A stretch of DNA of 64,000 nt from JACPDH01 sp041671505 (lineage in GTDB: Bacteria; Acidobacteriota; Thermoanaerobaculia; Gp7-AA8). Made by a program: the position numbers and the translations under genes. The stretch is taken from positions 1-64,000 of the forward strand of contig JBAZBK010000025.1 in NCBI GenBank assembly GCA_041671505.1. Direction: 5' to 3'. This document shows positions 25,112 through 37,461 of this stretch, piece by piece. The stretch's first letter is position 1. Each line of letters starts with the position of its first letter. The notes beneath the pieces were generated by a model. That model ran no database searches. It saw only the letters and a list, made by a program, of their open reading frames with translations, and had not been told where the DNA came from.

Positions 25112-25175
25112 CCTTGGTGGCGGAGGCGTCCCCGCCTCCGCGGCGGCGCGCCAGCGCCGCCACGAGCAGAACGTC
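25112..25175. repeat. Short GC-rich palindromes
   Basis: GGCGGAGGCGTCCCCGCCTCCG followed by GGCGGCGCGCCAGCGCCGCC. Similar pairs occur at 37340-37390. They lie beside a CATCCCGAGC-type element. Confidence 0.5.
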
Positions 25176-25190
25176 GTCCCGAGCAGCGGT

Positions 25191-25334
25191 GTCATCCCGA
25201 GCGAAGCGAGGGATCTGCTGAACAATCCACCTCACCGATTCCTCAACAGCAACTCGTGTTCAGATCCTCGCGCGAGCCGTTGTTGAGGACGCGGTCAGTT
25301 GCTTTAGCAGATCCCTCGCTTCGCTCGGGATGAC
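25191..25334. repeat. ~145-bp CATCCCGAGC-ended palindromic repeat, copy a
   Basis: Starts GTCATCCCGAGCGAAGCGAG and ends CTCGCTTCGCTCGGGATGAC; the terminal ~28 bp are complementary. Partial copies of the right end follow at 25335-25378. Part of the family also at 27991, 31497 and 32080. No gene is seen in this stretch. Confidence 0.85.
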
Positions 25335-25466
25335 GTCTTCTCGCTTCGCTCGGGATGACATTTCGCTCGGGATGACATTGTGCCGCTTCGCGGCACCGTA
25401 AGGGCCGGAGGCCGTTACCACGAATGCACCAACGCTGACTGCGCCGCGCGCGTACATACTGAAGGA

Positions 25467-27947
25467 ATGGGAACGGTGCGATCGATTGCCATCGGAATGG
25501 CGCTTCTGCTCGGCGCGGTAACCACGCGCGGCGCCGAGTTGCGGAGTCCCGCGGTGAAGGCGCAGTGCGGCTCGCTCGCTCGGGTCGCGTTCAGCGTCAG
25601 CGCGCCTGGGTCCGTCGCGAACCTGCAGTTCGAGCTCGCCGTCGACGGCGCGGAGCTCGTCGGCGTGTATCAGACGCCGGCGACCCCGAAGTGGATCATC
25701 GGCCGCCGCGACGAAGGCGCACGGACGACGATCCTTATGCGTGGCGGGCCGGTCGATGCCAGCGAGGCTCTCGGAGAGGTTCTCGTTCGAATTCCCCCTG
25801 CCGCGGGAGCGCCGGTAAACATCCGCTTCTCGGAGATCCGCGCATTTGGCGACGGCTTTGGAGAGACCGCAGCCGATGCCGCGATCACGGTCGAAGTCGA
25901 CTGCGAGTCGGCGCCTCTCGTCTTCCGGCCCCTCGCGGGTTACACCGGAGGCCGGGGCTCCCTCGATGGCGTCGCCGGACACGCATTGATGAAGGGAACG
26001 CGCGGCATCGTGACCGATGGCGCGGGCAACATCTTCGTCGCCGACTCGGAGAACCACGCGATCCGGCGCGTTGACGCGCGCGGCGAGACGATCACGCTCG
26101 CCGGTCGATTAGGCGTTCCGGGCCACGCCGACGGCGGCGGACGGAGCGCGCTTTTCCAGTCGCCGCGCGGCATCGCGATCGCGCCCGACGGAAGCCTCGT
26201 CGTTGCCGACACCGGAACGCAGACGATCCGCCGTGTCTCCGCCTCGGGCGAGGTGACGACGATTGCGGGCAAGCCGCTTGAATTCGGAACCGCCGACGGC
26301 TCCGGCAGCGACGCGCGATTCTGCTTCCCGTCTGCGGTCGCTGTCGCGTCCGACGGATCGATCATCGTTGCCGACACCGGCTACCTGCACGAGCCGATCT
26401 ACGGCGTGGAGCCGTGTGGGCAGACGATCCGGAGGATCGACCCGCAGGGTCAGGTCTTGACGATCGCCGGGAGAGCGGGGAGCGTCGGTCTCGAAGACGG
26501 CGCCGCGGGCGTTGCGAGATTCAGCTATCCGTCGGGTGTAGCCGTCGCCGCCGACGGCGCGATCTGGATTGCAGACGCCGGATTTCTCTACGGTCGCAGT
26601 TACACAGGCCGGACGATCCGACGGCTCGCACCGAACGGGGTGGTCACGACCATCGCCGGGCGGCCCGACGCGCCATATCTCGGCGGGACGGCCGACGGAA
26701 CAGGTCGCGACGCCCACTTCGGTCTGCCGTCGCAAATCGCGATGGAGCCGGCGGGAACGCTGCTCGTCGCCGATGGCGGATCGATCCGCCGGGTGACGTC
26801 GGGCGGCGTGGTGACGACGATCGGAACCATTCCCGGCGCGACGCGCGGTGTGGCTGTCTCGAGCGACGGTACCGTCTATGCCTCGGATCTCAACGGTGTC
26901 GTCTGGAAACTCGACTCGACGACGGAGGCGACGGTCGTTGCCGGCTCTCATACCGCCTGGACCGATACGTCGCCGAAGCGCGATCCGGGGACCTTTCGCG
27001 AGCCCGAGAGTGTCGCTGTCGATCGTCGGGGAAATGCGATTGTGGCGGACTGGGACCGCATCGTCCGCGTCACGCCGGACGGGCGCGCGACGGTCGTCGC
27101 ACCGCGCAGCGGCACGAGCCCCTTCGCGAGGCTGAACGACGTCGCGGTCAGCCCGGACGGAACGATCTGGGCGACGGATCTCGACAAGAGCTGTGTGTGG
27201 CGCATCTCCGAGGATGGCACGGTGAGGCAGATCGGCGGAGCGAACGGCTGGTTCGGCTGGGCGGATGGCGGGCCCGACGAAGCGATGTTCTTCTGGCCGA
27301 GCGGCATCGCGGTCGCGAAGGACGGCGCGGCACTGGTCGCCGATACGAACAACAATGTGCTGCGCCGTGTCGGCCTCGACGGCGTCGTCTCGACGATCGC
27401 CGGGGTGCACGGGACCAACGGCAACCACGACGGCCCCGCGATGGAAGCCGTGTTCAACTATCCGATTGGAATCGACTGCGGCCCTGAAGGAGAGATCTGG
27501 ATCACCGAGTCGTATGGCCACACGGTCCGAATGGTCACGCCGGAGGGTCAGGTCTTGACGATCGCGGGAGCGCCCTCGGTGGCCGGCAACGCGGACGGCA
27601 GAGGCGCGGCCGCGAGGTTCTCCTGGCTCGGTGGCGTATCGGTCGACGCCCGCGGCCGCGCATGGGTGAGCGAGGGGTCGATGATCCGCGTCGTCGAACG
27701 CGACGGCAGCGTGACGACTGCGGCCGGAGGGCCCGGCGGCTTCGCGCAGTTCGATGCCAGCAGCTACCTGGGAGTCGACGGCGGGCTGGGCAGCACGGCG
27801 CGGTTCCTGACGCCCTCCGGGCTCGCCTTCGCGCCAGACGGACGGCTCTTCGTCACCGATTCCTGGGCTCGTTCCCTGAGCGTCGGCGTTCCCTGCTACG
27901 AAGGCGCGCTGTGCGGCAAAGAGAGGGCGAGGGCGGTTAGGCGGTGA
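25467..27947 (+). CDS. Exported NHL-repeat protein
   Basis: 826 residues from ATG 25467 (GAAGGA just upstream). Signal peptide (about 1-22), a cohesin-like beta domain (about 30-150), then NHL/YVTN-type beta-propeller blades with the recurring pattern 'FSYPSGVAVAADGAIWIADAG' and 'VTTIAGRPD'. The blades give a ligand-binding disc, mostly for proteins, RNA or sugars, often surface-located in this phylum. It ends with a short basic tail. No enzymatic motif is seen. Confidence 0.82.
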   Translation: MGTVRSIAIGMALLLGAVTTRGAELRSPAVKAQCGSLARVAFSVSAPGSVANLQFELAVDGAELVGVYQTPATPKWIIGRRDEGARTTILMRGGPVDASEALGEVLVRIPPAAGAPVNIRFSEIRAFGDGFGETAADAAITVEVDCESAPLVFRPLAGYTGGRGSLDGVAGHALMKGTRGIVTDGAGNIFVADSENHAIRRVDARGETITLAGRLGVPGHADGGGRSALFQSPRGIAIAPDGSLVVADTGTQTIRRVSASGEVTTIAGKPLEFGTADGSGSDARFCFPSAVAVASDGSIIVADTGYLHEPIYGVEPCGQTIRRIDPQGQVLTIAGRAGSVGLEDGAAGVARFSYPSGVAVAADGAIWIADAGFLYGRSYTGRTIRRLAPNGVVTTIAGRPDAPYLGGTADGTGRDAHFGLPSQIAMEPAGTLLVADGGSIRRVTSGGVVTTIGTIPGATRGVAVSSDGTVYASDLNGVVWKLDSTTEATVVAGSHTAWTDTSPKRDPGTFREPESVAVDRRGNAIVADWDRIVRVTPDGRATVVAPRSGTSPFARLNDVAVSPDGTIWATDLDKSCVWRISEDGTVRQIGGANGWFGWADGGPDEAMFFWPSGIAVAKDGAALVADTNNNVLRRVGLDGVVSTIAGVHGTNGNHDGPAMEAVFNYPIGIDCGPEGEIWITESYGHTVRMVTPEGQVLTIAGAPSVAGNADGRGAAARFSWLGGVSVDARGRAWVSEGSMIRVVERDGSVTTAAGGPGGFAQFDASSYLGVDGGLGSTARFLTPSGLAFAPDGRLFVTDSWARSLSVGVPCYEGALCGKERARAVRR

Positions 27948-27990
27948 GAGGGGACCCTCATTCGTGATGCGAACCATCGCGGGTGACAAC

Positions 27991-28138
27991 GTCATCCCGA
28001 GCGCAGCGAGGGATCTGCTAGACGACTCAGGCGATCGATTCCTTAGTCGCAATTCGTATTCGGTCATCCGCTCGGGAGGTTGTTGAGGAAAGGGGTCAGC
28101 TATTCCTTTTGCAGATCCCTCGCTGCGCTCGGGATGAC
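27991..28138. repeat. ~148-bp CATCCCGAGC-ended palindromic repeat, copy b
   Basis: Ends GTCATCCCGAGCGCAGCGAG and CTCGCTGCGCTCGGGATGAC. The interior differs from copies c and d but keeps the same general layout. Lies upstream of the tricorn gene. Confidence 0.85.
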
Positions 28139-28283
28139 ATCGCGTTGCGCCCTGGAGGTCGGTTCGCCTGGGCGCCATCGTCGCGCGACCTCCCAATTGT
28201 TCCTTCCCTGCAACACCCTCCCGAGCCCCTCGGGCAGGCGAATAGATACAATCCTCGGCGGCTTTGGCCTCACGAGGACCTCG

Positions 28284-31472
<3,189 letters not shown>

Positions 31473-31496
31473 GGGGAGGTGGAGTGCGGTGGGGCT

Positions 31497-31645
31497 GTCA
31501 TCCCGAGCGAAGCGAGGGATCTGCTAAACAGCTCACTTGATCGATTCCTTCGTGGCGGCTTGTGATCTGGGCCGTGGATTGAACTGCTGGAGCGGAATCG
31601 GTCAGTTGAGTCGATTAGCAGATCCCTCGCTGCGCTCGGGATGAC
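31497..31645. repeat. ~149-bp CATCCCGAGC-ended palindromic repeat, copy c
   Basis: Left flank of the GIY-YIG gene. Nearly identical to copy d at 32080-32228 (a handful of differences by eye, same orientation), including the inner TTCGTGGCGGCTTGTGATCT. Confidence 0.9.
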
Positions 31646-31710
31646 GTCTTGAGCGCGATGGCGAGGATGGAGATCTTGAATGCGCTCGTTCGCCGAGGTA
31701 CGTTTCCCCG

Positions 31711-32037
31711 GTGCGACGGGTCTACTTCGTCTACATTTTGTCGAGCGCTTCTCGGACTATCTACGTCGGGATCACGAATGATCTCCTCGCCAGGCTGACT
31801 GAACATCGGAGTGGGGAAGGCTCGGTGTTCACCGCGCGATACAGAGTCACGAAGCTCGTGTACTTCGAAGAATGGGATGACCCGACACAAGCGATTGCGC
31901 GAGAGAAGCAGATCAAGGGCTGGCGCCGCGAGAAGAAGATCGAACTGATCGAAAGCGCAAACCCGGCACGGAGTGATCTGTCGGAGGAAGCTTTTCTCCG
32001 GATGAAACCTGGCGGACTCAGGTGGCATCGCGATTGA
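31711..32037 (+). CDS. GIY-YIG nuclease family protein
   Basis: 108 residues from GTG 31711. The GIY-YIG motif is recognisable in VYFVYILSSASRTIYVGITND, the conserved catalytic Arg follows in LLARLTEHRSG and the catalytic Glu is in AIAREKQIKGW. A basic C-terminal tail ends RWHRD. This looks like the YhbQ/UPF0213-type small nuclease rather than a homing enzyme with a long DNA-binding tail. It is bounded on both sides by near-identical palindromic repeats, which suggests a functional or mobile link with them. Promoter not seen. Confidence 0.85.
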   Translation: MRRVYFVYILSSASRTIYVGITNDLLARLTEHRSGEGSVFTARYRVTKLVYFEEWDDPTQAIAREKQIKGWRREKKIELIESANPARSDLSEEAFLRMKPGGLRWHRD

Positions 32038-32079
32038 CCGAGAAGCGTTGCATGCAGTGGAGTGTCGCCAGCCTCCCCC

Positions 32080-32228
32080 GTCATCCCGAGCGAAGCGAGG
32101 GATCTGCTGAACAGCTCACTTGGTCGATTCCTTCGTGGCGGCTTGTGATCTGGGCCGTGGATTGAACTGCTGCAGAGGAATCGGTCAGTTGAGTCGATTA
32201 GCAGATCCCTCGCTGCGCTCGGGATGAC
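32080..32228. repeat. ~149-bp CATCCCGAGC-ended palindromic repeat, copy d
   Basis: Right flank of the GIY-YIG gene, direct repeat of copy c. A second, truncated copy of the right end (CCCTCGCTGCGCTCGGGATGAC) follows at 32241-32264, so the end has been partly duplicated. The rest of 32038-32340 is otherwise empty. Confidence 0.9.
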
Positions 32229-32340
32229 GTTGCTTCCCCGCCCCCCTCGCTGCGCTCGGGATGACGTTGCTTCCCCGTCCCCCTCGCGCATCCCTCCCAG
32301 CCCTTCTATACTTGAACTACCTAGGTCGTTCTCCAATCCA

Positions 32341-34974
32341 ATGGGTCTCAAACCGGGCGTAACCGCAGGCGGCTACGAGATTCTCTCGCTCATCGGTGCG
32401 GGAGGGATGGGGGAGGTCTGGCGCGCGCGTGATACGCGGCTCGGGCGCGAGGTCGCGATCAAGGTCCTCCCCGACGAGTTCGTCGAGAATGCCGACCGCC
32501 TCGCTCGCTTCGAGCGTGAGGCGCGCGTCCTGGCATCGTTCAACCATCCTCGCATCGCATCGATCTACGGCCTCGAGGAGCACGAGGGCCGGATGCTGCT
32601 CGTCATGGAGCTCGCGTCGGGCGAAACGCTCGCGCAGCGCATCCTCCGCGGGCCGCTTCCCCCGCGCGAAGCGCTCGAGATCGCGATGCAGATCGCCGAG
32701 GCGCTCGAGGCTGCGCACGAGAAAGGGATCGTTCATCGCGACCTGAAGCCGGCGAACGTGAAGGTGTCGGACGACGGCGAGGTCAAGGTTCTCGACTTCG
32801 GCATCGCGAAAGTCTTCGAGCCCGACGAGATCTCGGGCGGCAACGACGACACGAAATCGCCGACGATCGTGAAGACTGCGTCGGGGGCAGGCGTGATCAT
32901 GGGGACCGCGGCCTACATGGCGCCGGAGCAGGCGCGCGGCAAGCGGGTCGACCGCCGCGCCGACGTGTGGGCCTTCGGCGCGACGCTCTGGGAGATGCTT
33001 ACCGCGAAGCGGCTCTTCAGCGGCGAGACGGTCACCGACACGCTCGCGGCGGTGTTGCGCGAGGAGGCCGATCTCTCGGAGCTCCCCGAGGAAGTGCCCG
33101 AGGCCGTGCGGCGACTCATCCGCCGCTGTCTCGTCAAAGACGCGAAGCACCGGCTGCGCGACATCGGCGACGCGCGCCTCGAGCTCCAGGACGCGCTTCG
33201 CGTCGGCTGGATCGTCACCGACCCGACGAAGGGCGAGCCCGAGCGCAGCACGATGATCGCGCTCTTTCCCTGGATACTCGCGGCGATGCTCGGCATCGTC
33301 GCCGGATACGTGCTTCTTCGAGGCGAGCGCGCTCCGGAGCACCCGCGCCTCGTGACGCGGTTCGATGTCGCTCACGCGGTCACTGCCGACTGGGTCGACA
33401 TCCCGATGATCTCGCCCGACGGACGACGCATCGCCTACGAGAAGGATGGCGCGCTCTGGGTGCGTCATCTCGAGCGGGTCGAGCCGAAGCGGGTCGTGGG
33501 AGGCGACGGAGGCAGGATCCCATTCTGGTCTCCCGATTCGAGGACTCTCGTCTTCGCGAAAGGCGACAGGCTCTGGCGCAGCACGCTCGGCGACGATGCG
33601 CCGCGCGCGATCTGCCCGCTTCCGCAGGAGCGGCCGTTCATCGGAGGCGCGTGGGGATCCGACGACAGGATCATCCTCGCGCAGTGGCGCGGCGGCATCT
33701 TCACGGTTCCTGCAGGCGGCGGCGAGCTGCGGCTTCTCGTCGAGCCGGAGAAAGGCGAGGTCGACTTCCACGGCGTCGCGTTCCTCCCCGACGGCCGCAC
33801 GATTCTCACGGCGATGCACGCCGCGGGCGACGACGCCGATAAGCTGCTTCTCATCGAGAACGGCAAGCGGCGCGCGATCTTTCACCTGGGCAGCGAGGGC
33901 GGCGCCTCGGCGAGCTATTCGTCTTCGGGACATATCGTCCTCTCGCGATTCTCCGGCATCGACGCCGCGGTGTCGGTCTGGGCGATCCCGTTCGACCTCG
34001 ACACGAAGAAGACGACGGGAGAGGCGTTCCTCGTCGTCGAAGACGGAGCGCACGCGTCGGTATCAGCTGACGGCACGCTCGCGTACGTGAGCAGCGTTCG
34101 CTCGAAGGCGTCGCAGCTGATGTGGATCTCGGCGGCCGGTGTGCCGGGAGCGGCGATCGGCCAGGCGATGCGGAATCTCGCCGACCCGGCGGTCTCGCCC
34201 GACGGCGCAACGATCGCGGTCGCGGCGCTCGAAGGGGAGGACAACGAGGACATCTGGCTGCTCGACAGCGCGCGCGGGCTGCGGACGCGTTTCACCTTCT
34301 CGAAGGCGGAGGACCGCTATGCGTCGTGGTCGCCCGACGGGAAGCTGCTGTCGTGGTCGCGAAGGATGCGCTTCGACTGGCTGAGCCCGGACAACGGCGT
34401 GTGGGTGCGGCCCGTCGACGGGACGGCGGCGGAGAAGCGGCTGATCGAAGGCTCGCACCCGTCGTTCGCTCCCGACGGCACGATCGTCTTCGGCACCAGG
34501 TCGCTCAAGGCCGACGACGACATCGCGGTCATATCCAGCGACGGAGGCGCCAGCACGACCGTGCTGCAGACGCCGCAACGGACCTTCGATCCGCACGTCT
34601 CGCCTGACGGCCGATTCGTCGCCTACGAGTCGAACGAGTCGGGCGCGCTCGAGATCTTCGTCTCGAGCTTCCCCGACACGCGCGGCAAGTGGCAGATCAC
34701 GACTGGAGGGGGCGCGGAGCCGCGATGGGCGAAGGACGGCAACGCGCTCTACTACACGAAGGACGACGAGCTGTGGCGGATCCCGATATCGCGAGCGGCA
34801 GGAGTTGCGATCGGCGCCCCTGAGCGCGTCTTCTCGGGCGCCGCGATCGGCGTGACGCTCGAGCGCGGCTACGATCTCGCTCCCGATGGCCGCTTCGTCG
34901 CCGTGCGCGAGCTCGACCGGGACAAGTCGGCCCTGACGATCGTGCAGAACTGGGACGCGGAGGTGGGACGGTAG
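32341..34974 (+). CDS. Ser/Thr protein kinase with PD40 sensor half
   Basis: 877 residues from ATG 32341. N-terminal kinase: Gly-rich loop GAGGMGEVWRARD (~18-30), VAIKVL Lys, catalytic HRDLKPAN (132-139), DFGIA, GTAAYMAPEQ, all intact. A single membrane segment (about 306-328) follows, and the rest is a PD40 beta-propeller outside the membrane (ISPDGRRIAYEKDGALW, VSPDGATIAVAAL). So it is a transmembrane Hanks-type kinase that senses something extracellular and phosphorylates cytoplasmic targets. Ends 9 bases before the stop of the convergent ankyrin gene. Confidence 0.92.
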   Translation: MGLKPGVTAGGYEILSLIGAGGMGEVWRARDTRLGREVAIKVLPDEFVENADRLARFEREARVLASFNHPRIASIYGLEEHEGRMLLVMELASGETLAQRILRGPLPPREALEIAMQIAEALEAAHEKGIVHRDLKPANVKVSDDGEVKVLDFGIAKVFEPDEISGGNDDTKSPTIVKTASGAGVIMGTAAYMAPEQARGKRVDRRADVWAFGATLWEMLTAKRLFSGETVTDTLAAVLREEADLSELPEEVPEAVRRLIRRCLVKDAKHRLRDIGDARLELQDALRVGWIVTDPTKGEPERSTMIALFPWILAAMLGIVAGYVLLRGERAPEHPRLVTRFDVAHAVTADWVDIPMISPDGRRIAYEKDGALWVRHLERVEPKRVVGGDGGRIPFWSPDSRTLVFAKGDRLWRSTLGDDAPRAICPLPQERPFIGGAWGSDDRIILAQWRGGIFTVPAGGGELRLLVEPEKGEVDFHGVAFLPDGRTILTAMHAAGDDADKLLLIENGKRRAIFHLGSEGGASASYSSSGHIVLSRFSGIDAAVSVWAIPFDLDTKKTTGEAFLVVEDGAHASVSADGTLAYVSSVRSKASQLMWISAAGVPGAAIGQAMRNLADPAVSPDGATIAVAALEGEDNEDIWLLDSARGLRTRFTFSKAEDRYASWSPDGKLLSWSRRMRFDWLSPDNGVWVRPVDGTAAEKRLIEGSHPSFAPDGTIVFGTRSLKADDDIAVISSDGGASTTVLQTPQRTFDPHVSPDGRFVAYESNESGALEIFVSSFPDTRGKWQITTGGGAEPRWAKDGNALYYTKDDELWRIPISRAAGVAIGAPERVFSGAAIGVTLERGYDLAPDGRFVAVRELDRDKSALTIVQNWDAEVGR

Positions 34975-34982
34975 TACTGCCC

Positions 34983-36320
34983 CTACTTCGCTCCCGCCTT
35001 CTTCAGCGCGGCGGCGTTGTCCGTGCACTTCACCGCGTTCGCCATCATCAACGGTGTCGCGCCGCCTTTGGCCTTCACGTTGAGGTCGGCCTTCGCCTTG
35101 ATCAGCAGCTCGACGAGCTCGGTTGCGTCGCAGCGTCCGGCGGCCCTGAGGATCGCCGTCGAACCCGTTTCGTCTTTCGCGTCGACGTCGACACCGGCGA
35201 GGATCAGCACTCGGGCCGCTTCGAGGTGGCCGAAGGAGGCGGCGAGAATGAGAGGTGTCATCCCGGAAGCCTGCGCGTTGGGATCGACCCCGGCGACCAG
35301 GCAAAGGCGGATCACGTCGGCCTCGCCTTCGGTCGCGGCTCGCTGCAGCGCATCGAAGTTCGCCTCGCGCACGTCGTAGTTCGCGAGGAGCGCCTTCTTC
35401 GCCTCTTCGACCGAGTAGTCTGTCCAGCCGCCGAGCGCCGCAGGCGGGATGACCTTGAATTCGGTCAGCGTAAACTTTCCACCCGGCGTCTCTTCGACCG
35501 TCGCGGGTGCGGTGGACGAGTGCCCGGCCATGGAGTCCGGCAGCAGCGGCGCAGGCGGCATCTCGTAGTCGATCTTCAGCCCTGCGCGTTTCGAGATCAC
35601 GTCGACGTCAGCCCGCGCAACCTCGCCTTGATATGCCCACTGCCGATAGTTCCCGCCGTCGTCGAAGCCTGATGACGAATAGCCCGTCACGCGCTCGAGC
35701 CGCTTGCCCGCCTTGTCATACGCACGGACCGTCTCGATGTCGCTGCCGAACGCGGCCTCGGCGATCGAGCCCGTGTATACCTTGACGAACGGACCATCGA
35801 GAACGACTCCGTACTCGGCCCCCTTCGCCGTCTCACCTTTCCTGATCGAGACGCTGCTCATCGCGAGCGGGTACGTGATCGTCATCGAGCCGACCGCCTT
35901 CGCGAACTGCTTCGGCTTCCCGCTCGAGTCGGTGACGCGGATCTCGGTGGAGAAGGTTCGGTGGTCGTAGATTCCCTGCTCCTTCTCGAACGCGAGCTCG
36001 CGGCCGCGATTGTCGAGAAGCTTCGGCGTGTCCCACTTGTCGAGCGCGTAGACGCTGTTGTCGATCCGGGGGAGATGCACCTCGATCGACGCCGCGTTGA
36101 AGCCGAAGAGGGCGCTGCTTCGTCCCGAGATCACCTTTACCGCCGCCTTGAGCTCATCGACGGCGATCGTCTTCAGCGTCGGTTTGACGTCTTTCGTCGC
36201 GTACTTCGGGCTCTTCATCAGCTCGGCGCGATCGGGAGTCTGCGCGGAGGCGCGGGTGGTTGCGAACGAGGAAAGAATGCACGCGAGGGCCACGGCCGGG
36301 ACAGCCTGAATTTTCAACAT
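34983..36320 (-). CDS. Secreted ankyrin-repeat protein
   Basis: 445 residues. Signal peptide (about 1-26), then an N-terminal all-beta region of unknown fold (about 45-290; GFNAASIEVHLPRIDNSVYALD), and four ankyrin repeats at the C-terminus with the consensus hairpins (SGMTPLILAASFGHLEAARVLILAG, GSTAILRAAGRCDATELVELL, GATPLMMANAV). Ankyrins bind proteins; the N-terminal beta part may be the functional domain. Shares its 3' gap with the kinase gene (8 bases), so the two transcripts meet tail to tail. Confidence 0.82.
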   Translation of the reverse strand: MLKIQAVPAVALACILSSFATTRASAQTPDRAELMKSPKYATKDVKPTLKTIAVDELKAAVKVISGRSSALFGFNAASIEVHLPRIDNSVYALDKWDTPKLLDNRGRELAFEKEQGIYDHRTFSTEIRVTDSSGKPKQFAKAVGSMTITYPLAMSSVSIRKGETAKGAEYGVVLDGPFVKVYTGSIAEAAFGSDIETVRAYDKAGKRLERVTGYSSSGFDDGGNYRQWAYQGEVARADVDVISKRAGLKIDYEMPPAPLLPDSMAGHSSTAPATVEETPGGKFTLTEFKVIPPAALGGWTDYSVEEAKKALLANYDVREANFDALQRAATEGEADVIRLCLVAGVDPNAQASGMTPLILAASFGHLEAARVLILAGVDVDAKDETGSTAILRAAGRCDATELVELLIKAKADLNVKAKGGATPLMMANAVKCTDNAAALKKAGAK

Positions 36321-36390
36321 AGGGAGATTGTAGCGGGGGCGGGGAGGAAGGAGTATGGGGAGGGTGGCGCAGGCTCACGGCGGCCTCTCG

Positions 36391-36495
36391 TTTCTCCATT
36401 CTTCATTCGTCATTCGACATTCTTCATTTCGGTTTTCGCCAGATAGAGAGAACCGAAATGTCGAATGTCGAATGAGGAATGAAGAATGAAGAAGT
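36391..36495. repeat. Heptad-phased inverted repeat, ATTCTTC type
   Basis: Left: ATTCTTC ATTCGTC ATTCGAC ATTCTTC ATTTCGG; right: CCGAAAT GTCGAAT GTCGAAT GAGGAAT GAAGAAT. The two arms are inverted copies in the same 7-bp register around a short loop. Homologous elements are at 46204 and 47112. Confidence 0.8.
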
Positions 36496-36528
36496 GGCAG
36501 ACTGCCGCCTTTCAGCTCTGCAGCGCCC

Positions 36529-37290
36529 TCACCCCACCAGCAAACTGCAGCAGGTCACCCCGCCCTCGGCCTTCGCGAGCTCGGTCGCGTCGACGGTGAC
36601 GACGCGAATGCCGCGCGCTTCGAGTCGTGCGCGCGTGCGCGGGAACGCCGACGACAGGATCACCGCGTCGCCGACGAGGAGCGCGTTCGAGGCGAACGGC
36701 TCGGCGGGGTCGACCTCGATGAACTCGAAGCCGGGGAACTGCACGCGATCGACCCACGCGGCGTTGATCAGCAGGAGGTTCGGAGCTACGGGCGTGATGG
36801 CGGTCTTCAGGTGCAGGCATCCGGAGAGCTCCGCCGGGCCGACGTCGTAGCCGAACGGCGCAAGGATGCTGTGGAGCTGCGCGATTCCTTCATCGCTCGT
36901 CCTCGCCGTTCTCCCGACGCGAATCAGTCGTCCCGCGCGAAGCACGTCGCCGCCGTCGAGCGTCGCCGGCGACTCGACGAACGCGAGCGTCCGAAACGGG
37001 CGAAGGGTCTCCGCGATGCTCGCGGTCTCGCCGAGGCGTGAGTCGGCGCCGGGCCGCGTGATCACGGCGAGCTCGTCGACGACGACTGCACAGTCTTCGA
37101 CGAAGACGGCGTCGGGGTACGCGTCGAGTGCGGGAAGGCGAATGGCGCGACAGCCGAGCGACTCGAGCGCCGCGACGTACTCCTCGTGCTGCGCCGCGGC
37201 GCGGGCGAAGTCGATCGGCTGGCGCTCGAGGTGCGTCAACTCGCAGAGCGCGATCGACGGGCTGACCTCACGGACGATGGCAGTTCGCAT
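36529..37290 (-). CDS. Dimethylargininase / arginine deiminase-like enzyme
   Basis: 253 residues from ATG 37290. Five-bladed amidinohydrolase fold: DAVFVEDCAVVVDELAVITRPG (substrate acids), LDGGDVLRAGRLIRVGRTART, His160 in SGCLHLKTAITPV, and the nucleophile cysteine near the C-terminus (GGVTCCSLLV, Cys247/248). It should hydrolyse dimethylarginine or a related guanidino compound to citrulline plus amine. The exact substrate cannot be told from sequence. The region upstream (37291-37461) has short GC-rich palindromes. Confidence 0.85.
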   Translation of the reverse strand: MRTAIVREVSPSIALCELTHLERQPIDFARAAAQHEEYVAALESLGCRAIRLPALDAYPDAVFVEDCAVVVDELAVITRPGADSRLGETASIAETLRPFRTLAFVESPATLDGGDVLRAGRLIRVGRTARTSDEGIAQLHSILAPFGYDVGPAELSGCLHLKTAITPVAPNLLLINAAWVDRVQFPGFEFIEVDPAEPFASNALLVGDAVILSSAFPRTRARLEARGIRVVTVDATELAKAEGGVTCCSLLVG

Positions 37291-37339
37291 TCGCGAAGGA
37301 TATGCGACCCACATGGAGTGCGAAAGCGAAGCGTTCGCG

Positions 37340-37400
37340 CTTCGTGGCGGAGGCCTCCGGCCTCCGCAGCAACGGCCAGAGGCCGTTGCCACTGGTTGCG
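37340..37400. repeat. Short GC-rich palindromes
   Basis: GTGGCGGAGGCCTCCGGCCTCCG and CAACGGCCAGAGGCCGTTG in the divergent gap. Similar to 25112-25175. Confidence 0.5.
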
Positions 37401-37461
37401 TGCTCGCACCTCGTAGCGGGGTTCGCATTCGTCGACCCCCTGGCGCAGAATATCGGAATCG

